Of a stretch of DNA of 64,000 bases, positions 1-9,364 are shown in pieces (the stretch's first letter is position 1; each line of letters begins with the position of its first letter). Origin of the DNA: Acholoe squamosa (taxonomy: Eukaryota > Annelida > Polychaeta > Phyllodocida > Polynoidae); the NCBI GenBank assembly GCA_949317995.1, contig OX439052.1:37201932-37265931 (forward strand). The letters are read 5' to 3'. Both the position numbers and the translations under genes were made by a program. The notes below the pieces were generated by a model. That model was not told where the DNA came from. It made no database searches and saw only the letters and a list, made by a program, of their open reading frames with translations.

Positions 1-41
1 TAGCCATACAAGAGTATCATAGCATATCTGCAAGGTACAAA

Positions 42-1048
42 ATGTCTCCAACTTTCTACATCCATTTCTGTGCACTTCTAGGGTTCTCAACGTGGACCAC
101 ACAGGAGGTTTACACCCTGGATGTAAGGGACGTACATCACATAATGAGGCGGGATACCATCCGACATGAAAACAATAATGATCCAGAATGTCAGCCATTT
201 GCAGAAAGTGCAATGTGCCATGGTATCCTTAAAGATTTGTACAATCAGACAAAGCTACCAAATATGCTGAATCATATGAAGGTATTAGATGCCAGTCTTG
301 AGGTCCATCAATATTTTCCGCTCGTGAAGGTCCAATGTTCTGCTGTGTTGGGGTAGGTAGAGGTTTCTCACTTTTGTTGCATTTTAAGTCATAAAGGTAT
401 TGGATTTTCTTATAGAAGGATATTTCTAAGCTGTGGAAGCCTATTTGAGGATTTGCAGAAATCAATTCATGGACTTTCAGAAGTTTAGAACAATGCAAAA
501 TATTTTACCTTTACTGGTACTTCAGCTCATTATCTGATAACCAAATGCAATGCTCAGCATTATTTTTATATCAAAATGGAAACTTTTGAGTGAGTGAGTA
601 ATAGATGTTTAACGCCATTTCGACAGCTAAGGTCATATCATTTAATCCGATGCATTATGTAGACATGACAGATGTGAGGAATGCATACCCCACACTATAG
701 ATTATATCAAAATGGAGTAGAATTTAGACACCTCATCACCTACTGTCTTCTCAGCTGCTCCAACCCCACTGTTTAAATTAGATCCATTTTGATTTGTTGA
801 AATTATTTTAACCAGCAAAACTTTCAAAAACTGTCATATTTCTTTTTTTCTTTTTCAGGTTATTCCTCTGCACTACATATTTCCCTCCATGTACTGTGCC
901 AGATGAGCCAGTCCTACCATGTAGAAATCTCTGCATCAAGTCACGCCAAGACTGTGAACCACTTATGAATCGGTTTGGTTTTGAATGGCCTGAATCACTT
1001 AATTGTGATAAGTTCCCTCAAAATGGTTTATGCTTGGATCTGATCTAA
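42..1048 (+). CDS. Secreted Frizzled-type CRD protein, copy 1 (tail-less)
   Basis: Two exons, 42-352 and 859-1048, joined by a GTAGGT donor and a pyrimidine-rich TTTTTCAG acceptor in phase 2, encode about 166 residues. An N-terminal hydrophobic stretch (about residues 5-20) looks like a signal peptide. A Frizzled cysteine-rich domain follows with all ten cysteines, in contexts such as [38 protein letters not shown] and LNCDKFP. Asn in YNQT is a likely N-glycosylation site as in Frizzleds. Domains of this type bind Wnts or lipids, so a secreted Wnt modulator is plausible, but that is inference. The TAA lies just after the tenth cysteine, so the Thr/Pro-rich tail of copies 2 and 3 is missing. 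There is no transmembrane segment and no netrin-like domain. An AATAAA at 1654-1659 is a possible polyadenylation signal. Only 41 bases of upstream sequence are in the window. Confidence 0.85.
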
Positions 1049-2479
1049 TTATAATCTGTGGGCAGATGAGGGGAAGGGCCCTCCCTGCCGGATTTTTAGT
1101 ACTGGGTTTGGCCACTAGGGGAGCTACAAAGACTACAAATGTGAAAAATAGGCCAAAAAACTGGTATGGGTACTTTTGTACACAGAAAAAGATGATTTTC
1201 TCAAAAATGTTCTATTTTCACTCATTTCCTCCATATTTGGAAGGTAAATGGAATGTTTTATATCCAAAACAAGTCCTAAATAAGGGTTCTCATAGAAATG
1301 TGTTGCCATGGCAACAAAAGAATGTTCCAAATAGAAAACGAAAATTAAATCAGTCCATAGAATGATTCAAGGGGATTTAAATGCTGAAACCCCCATGTAC
1401 ATACCATTTCTAAATTGTTGATATTTTCCGCTACTTTTCCGTACATTGCAGAAGGGTGATCAACACAATACCCTTTAAAGTTACAGCTATAACATATGTT
1501 GTAATTGTCAAATGCAGACAATATTTTCATCACACAAGAAATTCATAAGATGTATAAAAGTTTTGTCTTGCACAGTCTGTGAAGCAGGAATCTATGGCTA
1601 ATTGCATTCTTTAATTTGTAAATCAGTGGGTTTGTGAATTAAGATTGTCAAACAATAAATAATGCCATGTACCGGAATGGTAGAACTGATTGTATAGATA
1701 ATTAGAAAGTTGACGCAATTATAGATTTTCAGAAATACACTATAATCTATGTCTTCAATAAGCATCAACAATAAATAAGTGCAGAGTGTAGAGTCTACTT
1801 TAAATCAATGAGCACCCATCGCTTATACAGTCCTATACAGGCACTATTAGGCATCATACAGCATACCAAACAAGAGTTGCAAGTGCCACATATAAAGAAG
1901 TTACCTCAAGTTCTGCACCATATCAATATAACCTGACTAAGCAGTACCAGGGTCCATGAAATGCTATATTCTTTTGAATCCTTTGTGCCGTCTGTTTTTG
2001 TTTATATTTAGCCTTGAGCATTCAAGCACAAAGAATCACCCAATAAACCATGTCCCTAGAAATAAAAAGTTTTTTATAGAATGTCAGAAAAACACTTCTT
2101 TTTAGTGCACAGAAGATGGTGTTTTGACATTTTCTCCTTACAAATCTTAGCAGAAGTGGGAAATGAAAGACAACAGGGAAGACATGGTTTAGTTCATGGA
2201 GGGCCTCTCATTTATTAGTACTTCTTATTCAGTGGTTTGATGTAACAAAGAAGCCCTGGCAGTTTTTTCGAGCCTCTGTGGAAGTATCAAATCTACAGTG
2301 TTTGCATGATGCACAAAGGTGGTACTGCTGACTAGACTTTATTGGCTTTTAAATTGTTAAGGAGTTAGTAATTCTTTATTTAGTTTATAATCTGTGCTAT
2401 CATGAAGATAGTTGACAGTTAATAACTGTTTGCATATAATCAATTGAATCAAAATGAGGCAAATGAGAAAAAAAAGAGA
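1049..2479. other. Intergenic, copies 1-2
   Basis: AT-rich spacer without a credible gene. Short open frames at 1030-1365 and 1133-1533 have no recognisable composition, signal or domain. The sequence after the stop of copy 1 does not align with the tail-coding region of copies 2 and 3. Confidence 0.5.
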
Positions 2480-2671
2480 AGCGAATTGAATAAGTCCAGT
2501 GCCATAAAAGTCTCAGCAAGTCTACCACTGATGTACCCCTGAGCTCCCATCATTATTATGACCTAGTCACAGTATGATAATGAGGATCCCCTATGCCAAG
2601 CAATATAAGTCATACAAGGATTTACCATTAGTCATACAAGAACACTATAGAATATATCTGCAAGGTCCAAA
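2480..2671 (+). promoter_or_regulatory. Conserved upstream block of copy 2
   Basis: About 190 bases aligning with 3985-4199 upstream of copy 3. Shared words include GCAAGTCTA, GATGTACCC, TGACCTAGTCA, GATAATGAGGATCCCCTATG and GAACACTATAGAATAT. A TATA-like CAATATAAG lies about 70 bases before the ATG. Conservation may reflect recent duplication as well as function. Confidence 0.5.
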
Positions 2672-3790
2672 ATGTTTCTCTCTTGTTACATACATTTCTG
2701 TGCACTACTAGGCTTCTTAACATGCATGACACAGGAGGTCTACACCCTGGATGTAAAGGATATACATCACATAATGAGGCGGAGCACTATCAGACAGACA
2801 AACAATAACGAACCAGAGTGTCAGCCATTTGCAGAAAGTGCAATGTGCCATGGTATCCTTAAAGATTTGTACAATCAGACTAAGCTACCAAATATGTTGA
2901 ATCATGCGAGGGTATCAGATGCCGGTCTTGAAGTCCATCAGTTTTTTCCACTCCTGAAGGTCCGCTGTTCTGCTGTGTTGGGGTAGGTAGAGGTCTCTCA
3001 CTTTCCTTGCATTTAGAATCATAAAGGTATTGTTTTTTTTTTATTCTAAAAGAAGGGTATTTCTAAGCTGTGGAAGCATTTCTGTAAATTTGCAAAAGAT
3101 ATTTCATGGACCTTTATTATAAACCACTGCAAATTATCACTCCACCTTTCCCCATGTCACTTATTTATTTAATAATCGTATGCATCAATCATGATTGGCT
3201 TTCTGATACACAAATGTAATTTTGCAGCATTTTCATTGATATTTAGTAAATTGTTCATATATACTTGAATTTGATTGTAATTTAAGTATCATAACTGATC
3301 TTGGTTTTCTTTGTAAATGATCAAAAATGCTATGAAGTGGGATTTAAATAAAATCCATTTATTTTGTTAAAAAATAAACCAACGAATATTTCGGAAACTG
3401 CATTTCTTTTTTCTTTTCAGGTTATTCCTGTGCAGTACATATTTTCCTCCGTGTACTGTCCTAGAAGACCCAGTCCCACCGTGTAGAAATCTCTGCACCA
3501 AGTCTCGCCAAGACTGTGAGCCTCTCATAAATGAGTTTGGTTTTCAATGGCCTGAATCACTCAATTGCGATAAGTTCCCACAAGATGGCTTATGCTTGGA
3601 TCTTATGAGTACCTTAGATGATGAAACAACAACAGAGGGGATGACTAAGCCAACATCGACTGAGCATACAACAACTCCTGTGCCACCAACACCTGTGACA
3701 CCTGAGCATGTGACAGCGGGTGGTGGAACTAATGTGACACTGGAGGGGGAAATTCTCCTGAAGAACTGCCGCTGTACTTGTGTACCATGA
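2672..3790 (+). CDS. Secreted Frizzled-type CRD protein, copy 2
   Basis: Exons 2672-2982 and 3421-3790 share the donor (GTAGGT), phase and acceptor of copy 1 and give about 226 residues. Order: signal peptide with a hydrophobic core at about residues 3-18, a ten-cysteine Frizzled CRD (about residues 45-165, including LEVHQFFPL and [11 protein letters not shown], both typical of the family), a Thr/Glu/Pro-rich linker that looks mucin-like, then a conserved end with NVT (a glycosylation sequon) and a CRCTC motif before the stop. The closing CRCTC is shared with copy 3 and may form its own small disulfide unit. I do not recognise a named orthologue. Secreted Frizzled-related proteins are the closest functional guess, but no netrin domain follows. 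A conserved block lies upstream (about 2480-2671) and AATAAA is at 3946-3951. Confidence 0.9.
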
Positions 3791-3945
3791 ATTCAACTGA
3801 TAAAAAGGATTAAAGTAATATCAGAATGAATGTTTAGCTTGGACAGATATGTTCGAACAGTTTTAGTACTGCTGCTATAGATATATGAACAAGGAAATCA
3901 TTTGTGTACTTGCATGAGATGTGTCATAGTTTAATTTTTTTTTGC

Positions 3946-3951
3946 AATAAA
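3946..3951 (+). terminator. Polyadenylation signal, copy 2
   Basis: AATAAA in TTGCAATAAACA, 156 bases after the stop codon of copy 2, followed by an AT-rich stretch. Confidence 0.5.
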
Positions 3952-3984
3952 CAAAGTTTAGCACAAATAGTTTGCAAGTAATCA

Positions 3985-4199
3985 CTTGAGTCAAAATATG
4001 GCAGATGAGAAACAAATGATTGAATATGTCCTGTGATATGAAAGTCTAAGCAAGTCTATCACCGATGTACCCTTTGGCTCTAATGATCATACTGACCTAG
4101 TCATGATAATGAGGATCCCCTATGCCGAGTGATATATGATTTACACAAGCAATCACCATAGCCATATGAGAACACTATAGAATATCTGCAAGGTCCAAA
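3985..4199 (+). promoter_or_regulatory. Conserved upstream block of copy 3
   Basis: Counterpart of the block before copy 2, with the same order of words (TGACCTAGTCA, then GATAATGAGGATCCCCTATG, a TATA-like GTGATATATG, then ATCTGCAAGGTCCAAA directly before the ATG). The last word is also just upstream of copies 1 and 2, so the duplication unit included the promoter and 5' UTR. Confidence 0.5.
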
Positions 4200-5427
4200 A
4201 TGTCTCCTACTTCTTACATATGTTTCTATGCACTACTAGGCTTATTAACATGCACCACACAGGAGGTTTACACCATGAATGTGAGAGAGGTACATAAAAT
4301 GATGAGGCGGAATATTATCAGACGTGACAAAAATAACGATCCAGAATGTCAGTCGTTTTCAGATAGTGCAATGTGCCATGGGATCCTTCAAGATTTGTAT
4401 AATCAGACCAAGCTACCGAATATGTTGAATCATGCAAGGATATCAGATGCCAGTCTTGAGGTCCAGCAGTTTTTTCCACTCGTGAAGGTCCAATGCTCTG
4501 TTGTGTTGGGGTAGGTAGAGGTTTCTCACTTTCTTTGCATTTAAAATCATTAATGCATTGGTTTTTCTAATAAGATCTATATCTAAGCTGTGGAAGACTT
4601 TTTGTGGATTTGCACAAAATTATTCATGGATGTCAATCTAATAACCATATGCATACATCATGCTTGGCCATTTCTGATATCCAAATTTTTCTATTTTTAA
4701 CCCGTGCATTATGCAGCAGTTTGGGATGTAGATAGGGAATGCATCCCCAGGGATGGAAGCCAGGGTGTATGAAAAATTCTGAATATTCACATGAACATTC
4801 TGAATCCATTGAAAATGAATACAGAAATTTGATTCCAGAAAGGAATTTTTGAGTAAATCTATATGTATGTCAAGCTGGGAAAACACTTACATCCCTGATT
4901 TGCCCACACATTTTCAGATATCATTATAGATTATTTTGAAATGAGTAGAATTTAGACGGCTCATCGCCCATACTTTTTCAGCGGCCCCCTCCCTCAAAAT
5001 CCATTTATCTTGTTGGAAGAAATACTGTCACATCTTTATTTATTCCGCTTTTAGGTTATTTCTATGCAGTACATACTTCCCTCCGTGTACTATGCTAGAT
5101 GAACCAGTCTTACCTTGTAGAAAAATCTGCACGAAGTCGCGCCAAGACTGCGAACCTCTTATGAATAGGTTTGGTTTTCAATGGCCTGAAGCACTTAATT
5201 GTGAAAGGTTCCCACAACTGGATACCCCACCTGGTTTCTGCATGGACCTAATGCCAGATGACGAAACTACAACTGAGAAGACGACTGAGTCAACATCGAC
5301 TGAGCAAACAACAACTCTTGTGCCACCAACACCTTTGACACCTGAGCATGTGATGAGCGGTGGCACCAATGTGACACTGGAGGGGGAAATTCACTTGAAG
5401 AACTGCCGTTGTACTTGTGGACCATGA
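4200..5427 (+). CDS. Secreted Frizzled-type CRD protein, copy 3
   Basis: Exons 4200-4510 and 5055-5427 keep exactly the exon-1 length (311 nt) and splice phase of the other two copies and encode about 227 residues. The CRD again has ten cysteines. The spacing before the tenth is slightly longer ([11 protein letters not shown]) than in copies 1 and 2. The tail is Thr/Glu-rich with many threonines, then NVTLEGEI and a final CRCTCGP. Substitutions relative to copy 2 are scattered with no frameshift, so all copies look maintained. The 3' flank to about 5530 still aligns with that of copy 2. AATAAA at 6055-6060 is the first good polyadenylation signal. Role: probably an extracellular ligand-binding protein, with Wnt or lipid the family ligands. 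Confidence 0.9.
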
Positions 5428-6300
5428 GACCATATAAAACTTAAATAGGATTAAAGTAATATCCAAATGAATGTTTAGTTTGGACAGAACCGTATAGTTC
5501 TAGGACTGATGCTGCCACTTGAACTCCAAATATAATTATCTGGAAGTCTTTGGGCGACAGAAAGAATTTGCAAATTGTTGATGTTCTCTGCCTGGCATTT
5601 ACTAGAATGGTTGTGCCAGAAAGTCCTGAAAATTGCTCACAACCCTATTAACCTTAAGAGAATATGGGAACATGGTGCAAAATATTCATCCAAGATACAT
5701 TTATGACGATGTAAAAGGATTGCCATACGAAAGCTACTAGAATAGGTTTGGTCTGAGATAAATTATGCATCACGAAGACCTTGGCAAGTCAAGCACCAAT
5801 GTGTCATTTACCTACCATTTTCTTACTGACCTAAGTAAACACTGCATCAATTTTTGCCTCCTACCCACAACAGTGGGGCTCACCCATATAGAACCATTAC
5901 ATACATATACAATTGATGGACCGGGGTTTACTCTTTGTGAAATAGATTTTTTAACAATTGACTTTTTGGACACATCCATCGGAGGAATTCCCAAAATGTT
6001 TATATATCTGAATTTAAAACAAATTCAGCTTGATACAGATACAAATCTTTAAGAAATAAACACCATTTCTATTGAGCATTTCTTTCTTCTAGATTAAACA
6101 TGTAGTGGTTCATCTTTTTAGTTAGATATCAAATCATAACGAAAGAGAAGAAGTTTCCGGGTAGGCAACCGAGCTTCTATTCTGATCTTAGTTTCATACG
6201 ATCACAGCCTATAGCCAGATGGCATTCGGTTACCAGTAGGTAACAGTATAAATGTGCTGAGCAGTGGTAGGACCACTACTGGAGAACTACTGTAAGAACT
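5428..6300. other. Intergenic after copy 3
   Basis: The first 100 bases still resemble the 3' flank of copy 2 (TTAAAGTAATATC, GAATGTTTAG, TTGGACAGA). The remainder is unique AT-rich sequence. The open frame at 5765-6052 shows no family resemblance and is not called. Confidence 0.5.
6055..6060 (+). terminator. Polyadenylation signal, copy 3 (candidate)
   Basis: AATAAA about 630 bases after the stop of copy 3. No closer canonical hexamer was found. Confidence 0.35.
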
Positions 6301-6362
6301 GCCATTATATAGGGGAAAAGCCCGCGAAACTAAGACCCGTCACATGACGTGTGACGGACTAG

Positions 6363-6490
6363 TAGGGAGGCCCCCTGGTGTAAAGGATACAAACCTGGAG
6401 GCAGGTGCTGCCACCTGCCATCCGGACTCCCCCATCACACCCGGAGACCTGGGTCTGAGTCCCACGGGTACATGAACGTTATGAGTGTAA
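6363..6490 (+). repeat. tRNA-derived SINE-like sequence
   Basis: A box-A-like TGGTGTAAAGGATA is followed about 60 bases later by a box-B-like GGGTCTGAGTCCC, the spacing of an RNA polymerase III internal promoter. The trailing word CCCACGGGTACATGAACG recurs at about 6802-6819, so the sequence is repeated locally. The cloverleaf is poor. I read it as a SINE head, not a functional tRNA. Confidence 0.4.
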
Positions 6491-6840
6491 TATTATACGA
6501 TAAATATCATTCTCCTACACTGCCCCCCTTAGACAATAACTTGGGGGTAATTAAACCGCAGTGTATTAATAACCTAATAAGTAATTGTCTCACAATACTA
6601 TTAACCCTTAGGTGCCCAAGCGCGCTTTAAAGCATGGTTTTTGGCTTTAAATACATGTATTTATATGAATATTGAAAGGAGATATCATCTAGACACTTCT
6701 ACCGGTCCAATCTGTAAAGTTATACCCTCTCTAGAACGGCTATAACCTCACAATTCCAATGAGACCATCCATGTTGCTCTATCTTTATTATCCTTAGAGT
6801 CCCACGGGTACATGAACGTTATGAGTGTAATATTTAGAGA

Positions 6841-6976
6841 ATAGACAACGATATTCTTCATGTCGAGACACTCTGTTGGACTATAACGCACGATGGTCGA
6901 GGGACTTTATAAGGCCCGAGACCAGAGTGTGTTATAGTCCAACAGAGAGTCAAGACATGAAGAATGAGTTGTCTAT
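6841..6976. repeat. Long hairpin (arms about 47 bp)
   Basis: Arm 6841-6887 is complementary, with a few mismatches, to 6930-6976. Both contain ATTCTTCATGTC or its complement and CTCTGTTGGACTATAAC or its complement. The loop (about 42 bases) contains a second imperfect palindrome around CTCGGGCCTTATAAAG read on the minus strand. A MITE or foldback remnant is likely. Confidence 0.6.
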
Positions 6977-7211
6977 TGTCTTTATAAAACATGTTACCAT
7001 TTTCATCACATTGATCCAAAGCTTCTGATATCCCACAGCAATGATAGAGAAGCTGTGACCTTGCTCAGGTGTGCACTGTACTCCTCTAATGCACTCAAGG
7101 TCACTTCTATTGTGCAGCAGTGTATGGGCTGCCGTTTTATAATATACTATAAATATCATACCCCTACATATATACCAACATAGTGAAAGATCCATTTTGT
7201 TTAATGAAATA

Positions 7212-7217
7212 TTTATT
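7212..7217 (-). terminator. Polyadenylation signal of the dynein-like gene (candidate)
   Basis: On the minus strand this reads AATAAA, about 720 bases after the stop codon at 7938-7940. It is the nearest canonical hexamer I found, so 7218-7937 would be 3' UTR. That stretch contains no other gene. Confidence 0.35.
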
Positions 7218-7937
7218 GTAATTATAAAATATACAGTAACATAAATAACAAAAATAATATCAAGAACCATTGTTTAACATTAATATCACAGCAACTTCAA
7301 TGTTCAAGTAACTGAAATTCAAAGCTGGAAAACTAATTCTGTTTGGTGAATTTCAAATTAGACATTAATATCACAGGAACCCAATTATCTAATCTTCATT
7401 TTAACAAAAAAAACAACAAAAAAAAGCAACATTTTAATGTGTTTAAATAAATGCAGGCAGGAGGGGTAATGGCATTCTGTATTCTGACATTAACAGTTTG
7501 AATTTAGCAGTTCCTGTCCTCTGCCATTAGTATGTTGTGGTTTTCTTGTTGGCAGATTATATTTGATAGCAGGTAAACTTCTTTCATTTATATTCAATTA
7601 TTTACAGGATTCAATGCTTCTCATTAATACTATCTTTACATAAACCTTGCTTGTAAATAGCAGGTCTCTAATAACACTATTTAGAAAGTCCCATGTATAA
7701 TCTAGAGTTCAGCAACAATAGTTCAGTTGTACCTTTAGCACACTTGTGTAGCATTCTGATATACTGATGTAGCCTTAGAAGTAAATGGCAAAATGATATG
7801 GACTTCTAAGTTATCAAGTTCGACACAAAGGCATGTAACTACACACCATCAGTCCTTTTAAGTGCTTTCAATTCACCAGCAAAGTAAGATTTAATTTTGG
7901 CACATGGCTGTCATTATGAGAATATTTGGCATCAAGT

Positions 7938-9364
7938 TCAAGCCTTCTCCTGTTCCTCTGGCTTAGCTGCAGGCTCAGATGTAGGTGCTGTCTCAGGTGA
8001 AGCTTCACCTGAGACGGCATTCTCCGCTGCTCCTGAAGTTGCCGTTTTATCACCTTCAGGAGTAGCAGCAGCCTTAGCAGGCTCCTCCCCTGATACACTA
8101 TCTTTACCATTAGCACTATCTGATGGAGCGGCGGTTGGTGTTCCCGAGGATGGTATAGCAGCAGCAACTGTCTCAGCAGCCTCTGAGTTCATGGTTGGAG
8201 TAGCAGCAGCCGGTGTTGTGGCAGCTGGTGTTGCACCATTGGCAGCCTCAGGGCTGGTCTCTGTGGTCTGTCCCTCTGGTTTGGGCTGCTGGGTTGTCTG
8301 TGGGGTAGCAGGCTTTGATGAAGGCTTCACTTCACCTTTTGTCGAGCCTGAAACACTACCCTTTCTACTGTTTGACACAGACGCCTTCCGAGCAGGTGTG
8401 GCAGGTTTTGACCTAGAAGTCGTTCCACCATTCTGAGACCTCTGTGAGCCATTAGATCCTTTCGACCTCTGGGATCCTTGTGAGCCTTGTGACCGTGCTG
8501 AGTTCTGTGGGCGAGATGTCTCTGTCTCTGTTGGAGCCTCTGCTATTGATCCCTTCCCTGCTAAAGAGGCCTTTTCTGCTAAGGATACTTTGTCCGCTTG
8601 ACTCGTGCGGTTGCTTGTGCGAGATACATGAGACTCTCGGATCATGGTGAGTTCTGCTGGGAGTGGGGAGGCCTTTGGTGTCATGGGTTTGTAGGAGAGC
8701 TGTGACTGTTTGGACCTTATACCATCAGAACTGGAAAGAGGAATGTTATAGTTTTAGTGGTGTATGGATGGGAACTGTTGCGGTAAAGCAGAGCGGAATA
8801 AAAGAGCGATCATTCAAATCATGAGACAAAGATTAACTTTTTCAGGTACTTTGTAATAAAAATACCTGAAACAGGAACAATAGAAATAGAAAAAAAACAT
8901 TTCAAGCATTATTACCAAATGGTTAAAATAACTTAACAAAACTCTTTTCATGAATCAAAATCAAACATGAACTAGAATGGAAGATTTAAACTTCAAATCA
9001 CAGAAAATACAAACATTACAATTCAATCAGATTCTGGAAAAATGCAAGACGAGATGAATGTTAACCATATCTTAATTCCCTTTAGTCCATATATACTTAA
9101 TTCATAGGCATTTGCCATGGCTTATTGACAATTTAAGACCAATGGATAAGTATAATGCATTTAGGCACATTCAGCCTTAGGAGTTTGAAAAGGGCGAGAG
9201 GGAGTTCATGACAGTTTCCACTTACTCTGCTTCCTCTGTTGGTTTTTCTGTGAATGAGTTTTGTTGTGAGTCTGTGATGGCTGTTTCGTTAAGTCTCTGG
9301 GTCAGAGGGACAGGCTTCGGGGCAGTGAAGTTACGAGACTTCTTTGGTCCATCCTCTGGTACAC
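7938..9364 (-). CDS. DNHD1: DNHD1-like, exons 68-69: disordered C-terminal tail
   Basis: Exons 9226-9364 and 7938-8730, joined in phase, encode about 310 residues beyond the point where dynein heavy chains normally end. The stop is TGA at 7938-7940. The first half is rich in Ser, Arg, Lys and Gln, including [20 protein letters not shown]. The second half is Ala/Thr/Pro/Glu-rich and acidic. No domain is recognisable. Such tails are typically disordered and may carry phosphorylation or docking sites (inference). The opposite strand has a 179-codon open frame over the same DNA, explained by the tail's codon composition. Confidence 0.8.

Noticed and set aside
5765-6052. 95-codon open frame after copy 3
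   Set aside because: No signal peptide, domain or conserved composition, and likely partly within the 3' UTR of copy 3.
7897-8436. 179-codon open frame on the plus strand
   Set aside because: It lies opposite the Ala/Thr/Ser-rich tail exon and is a by-product of that exon's codon composition. It has no start context and no family resemblance.
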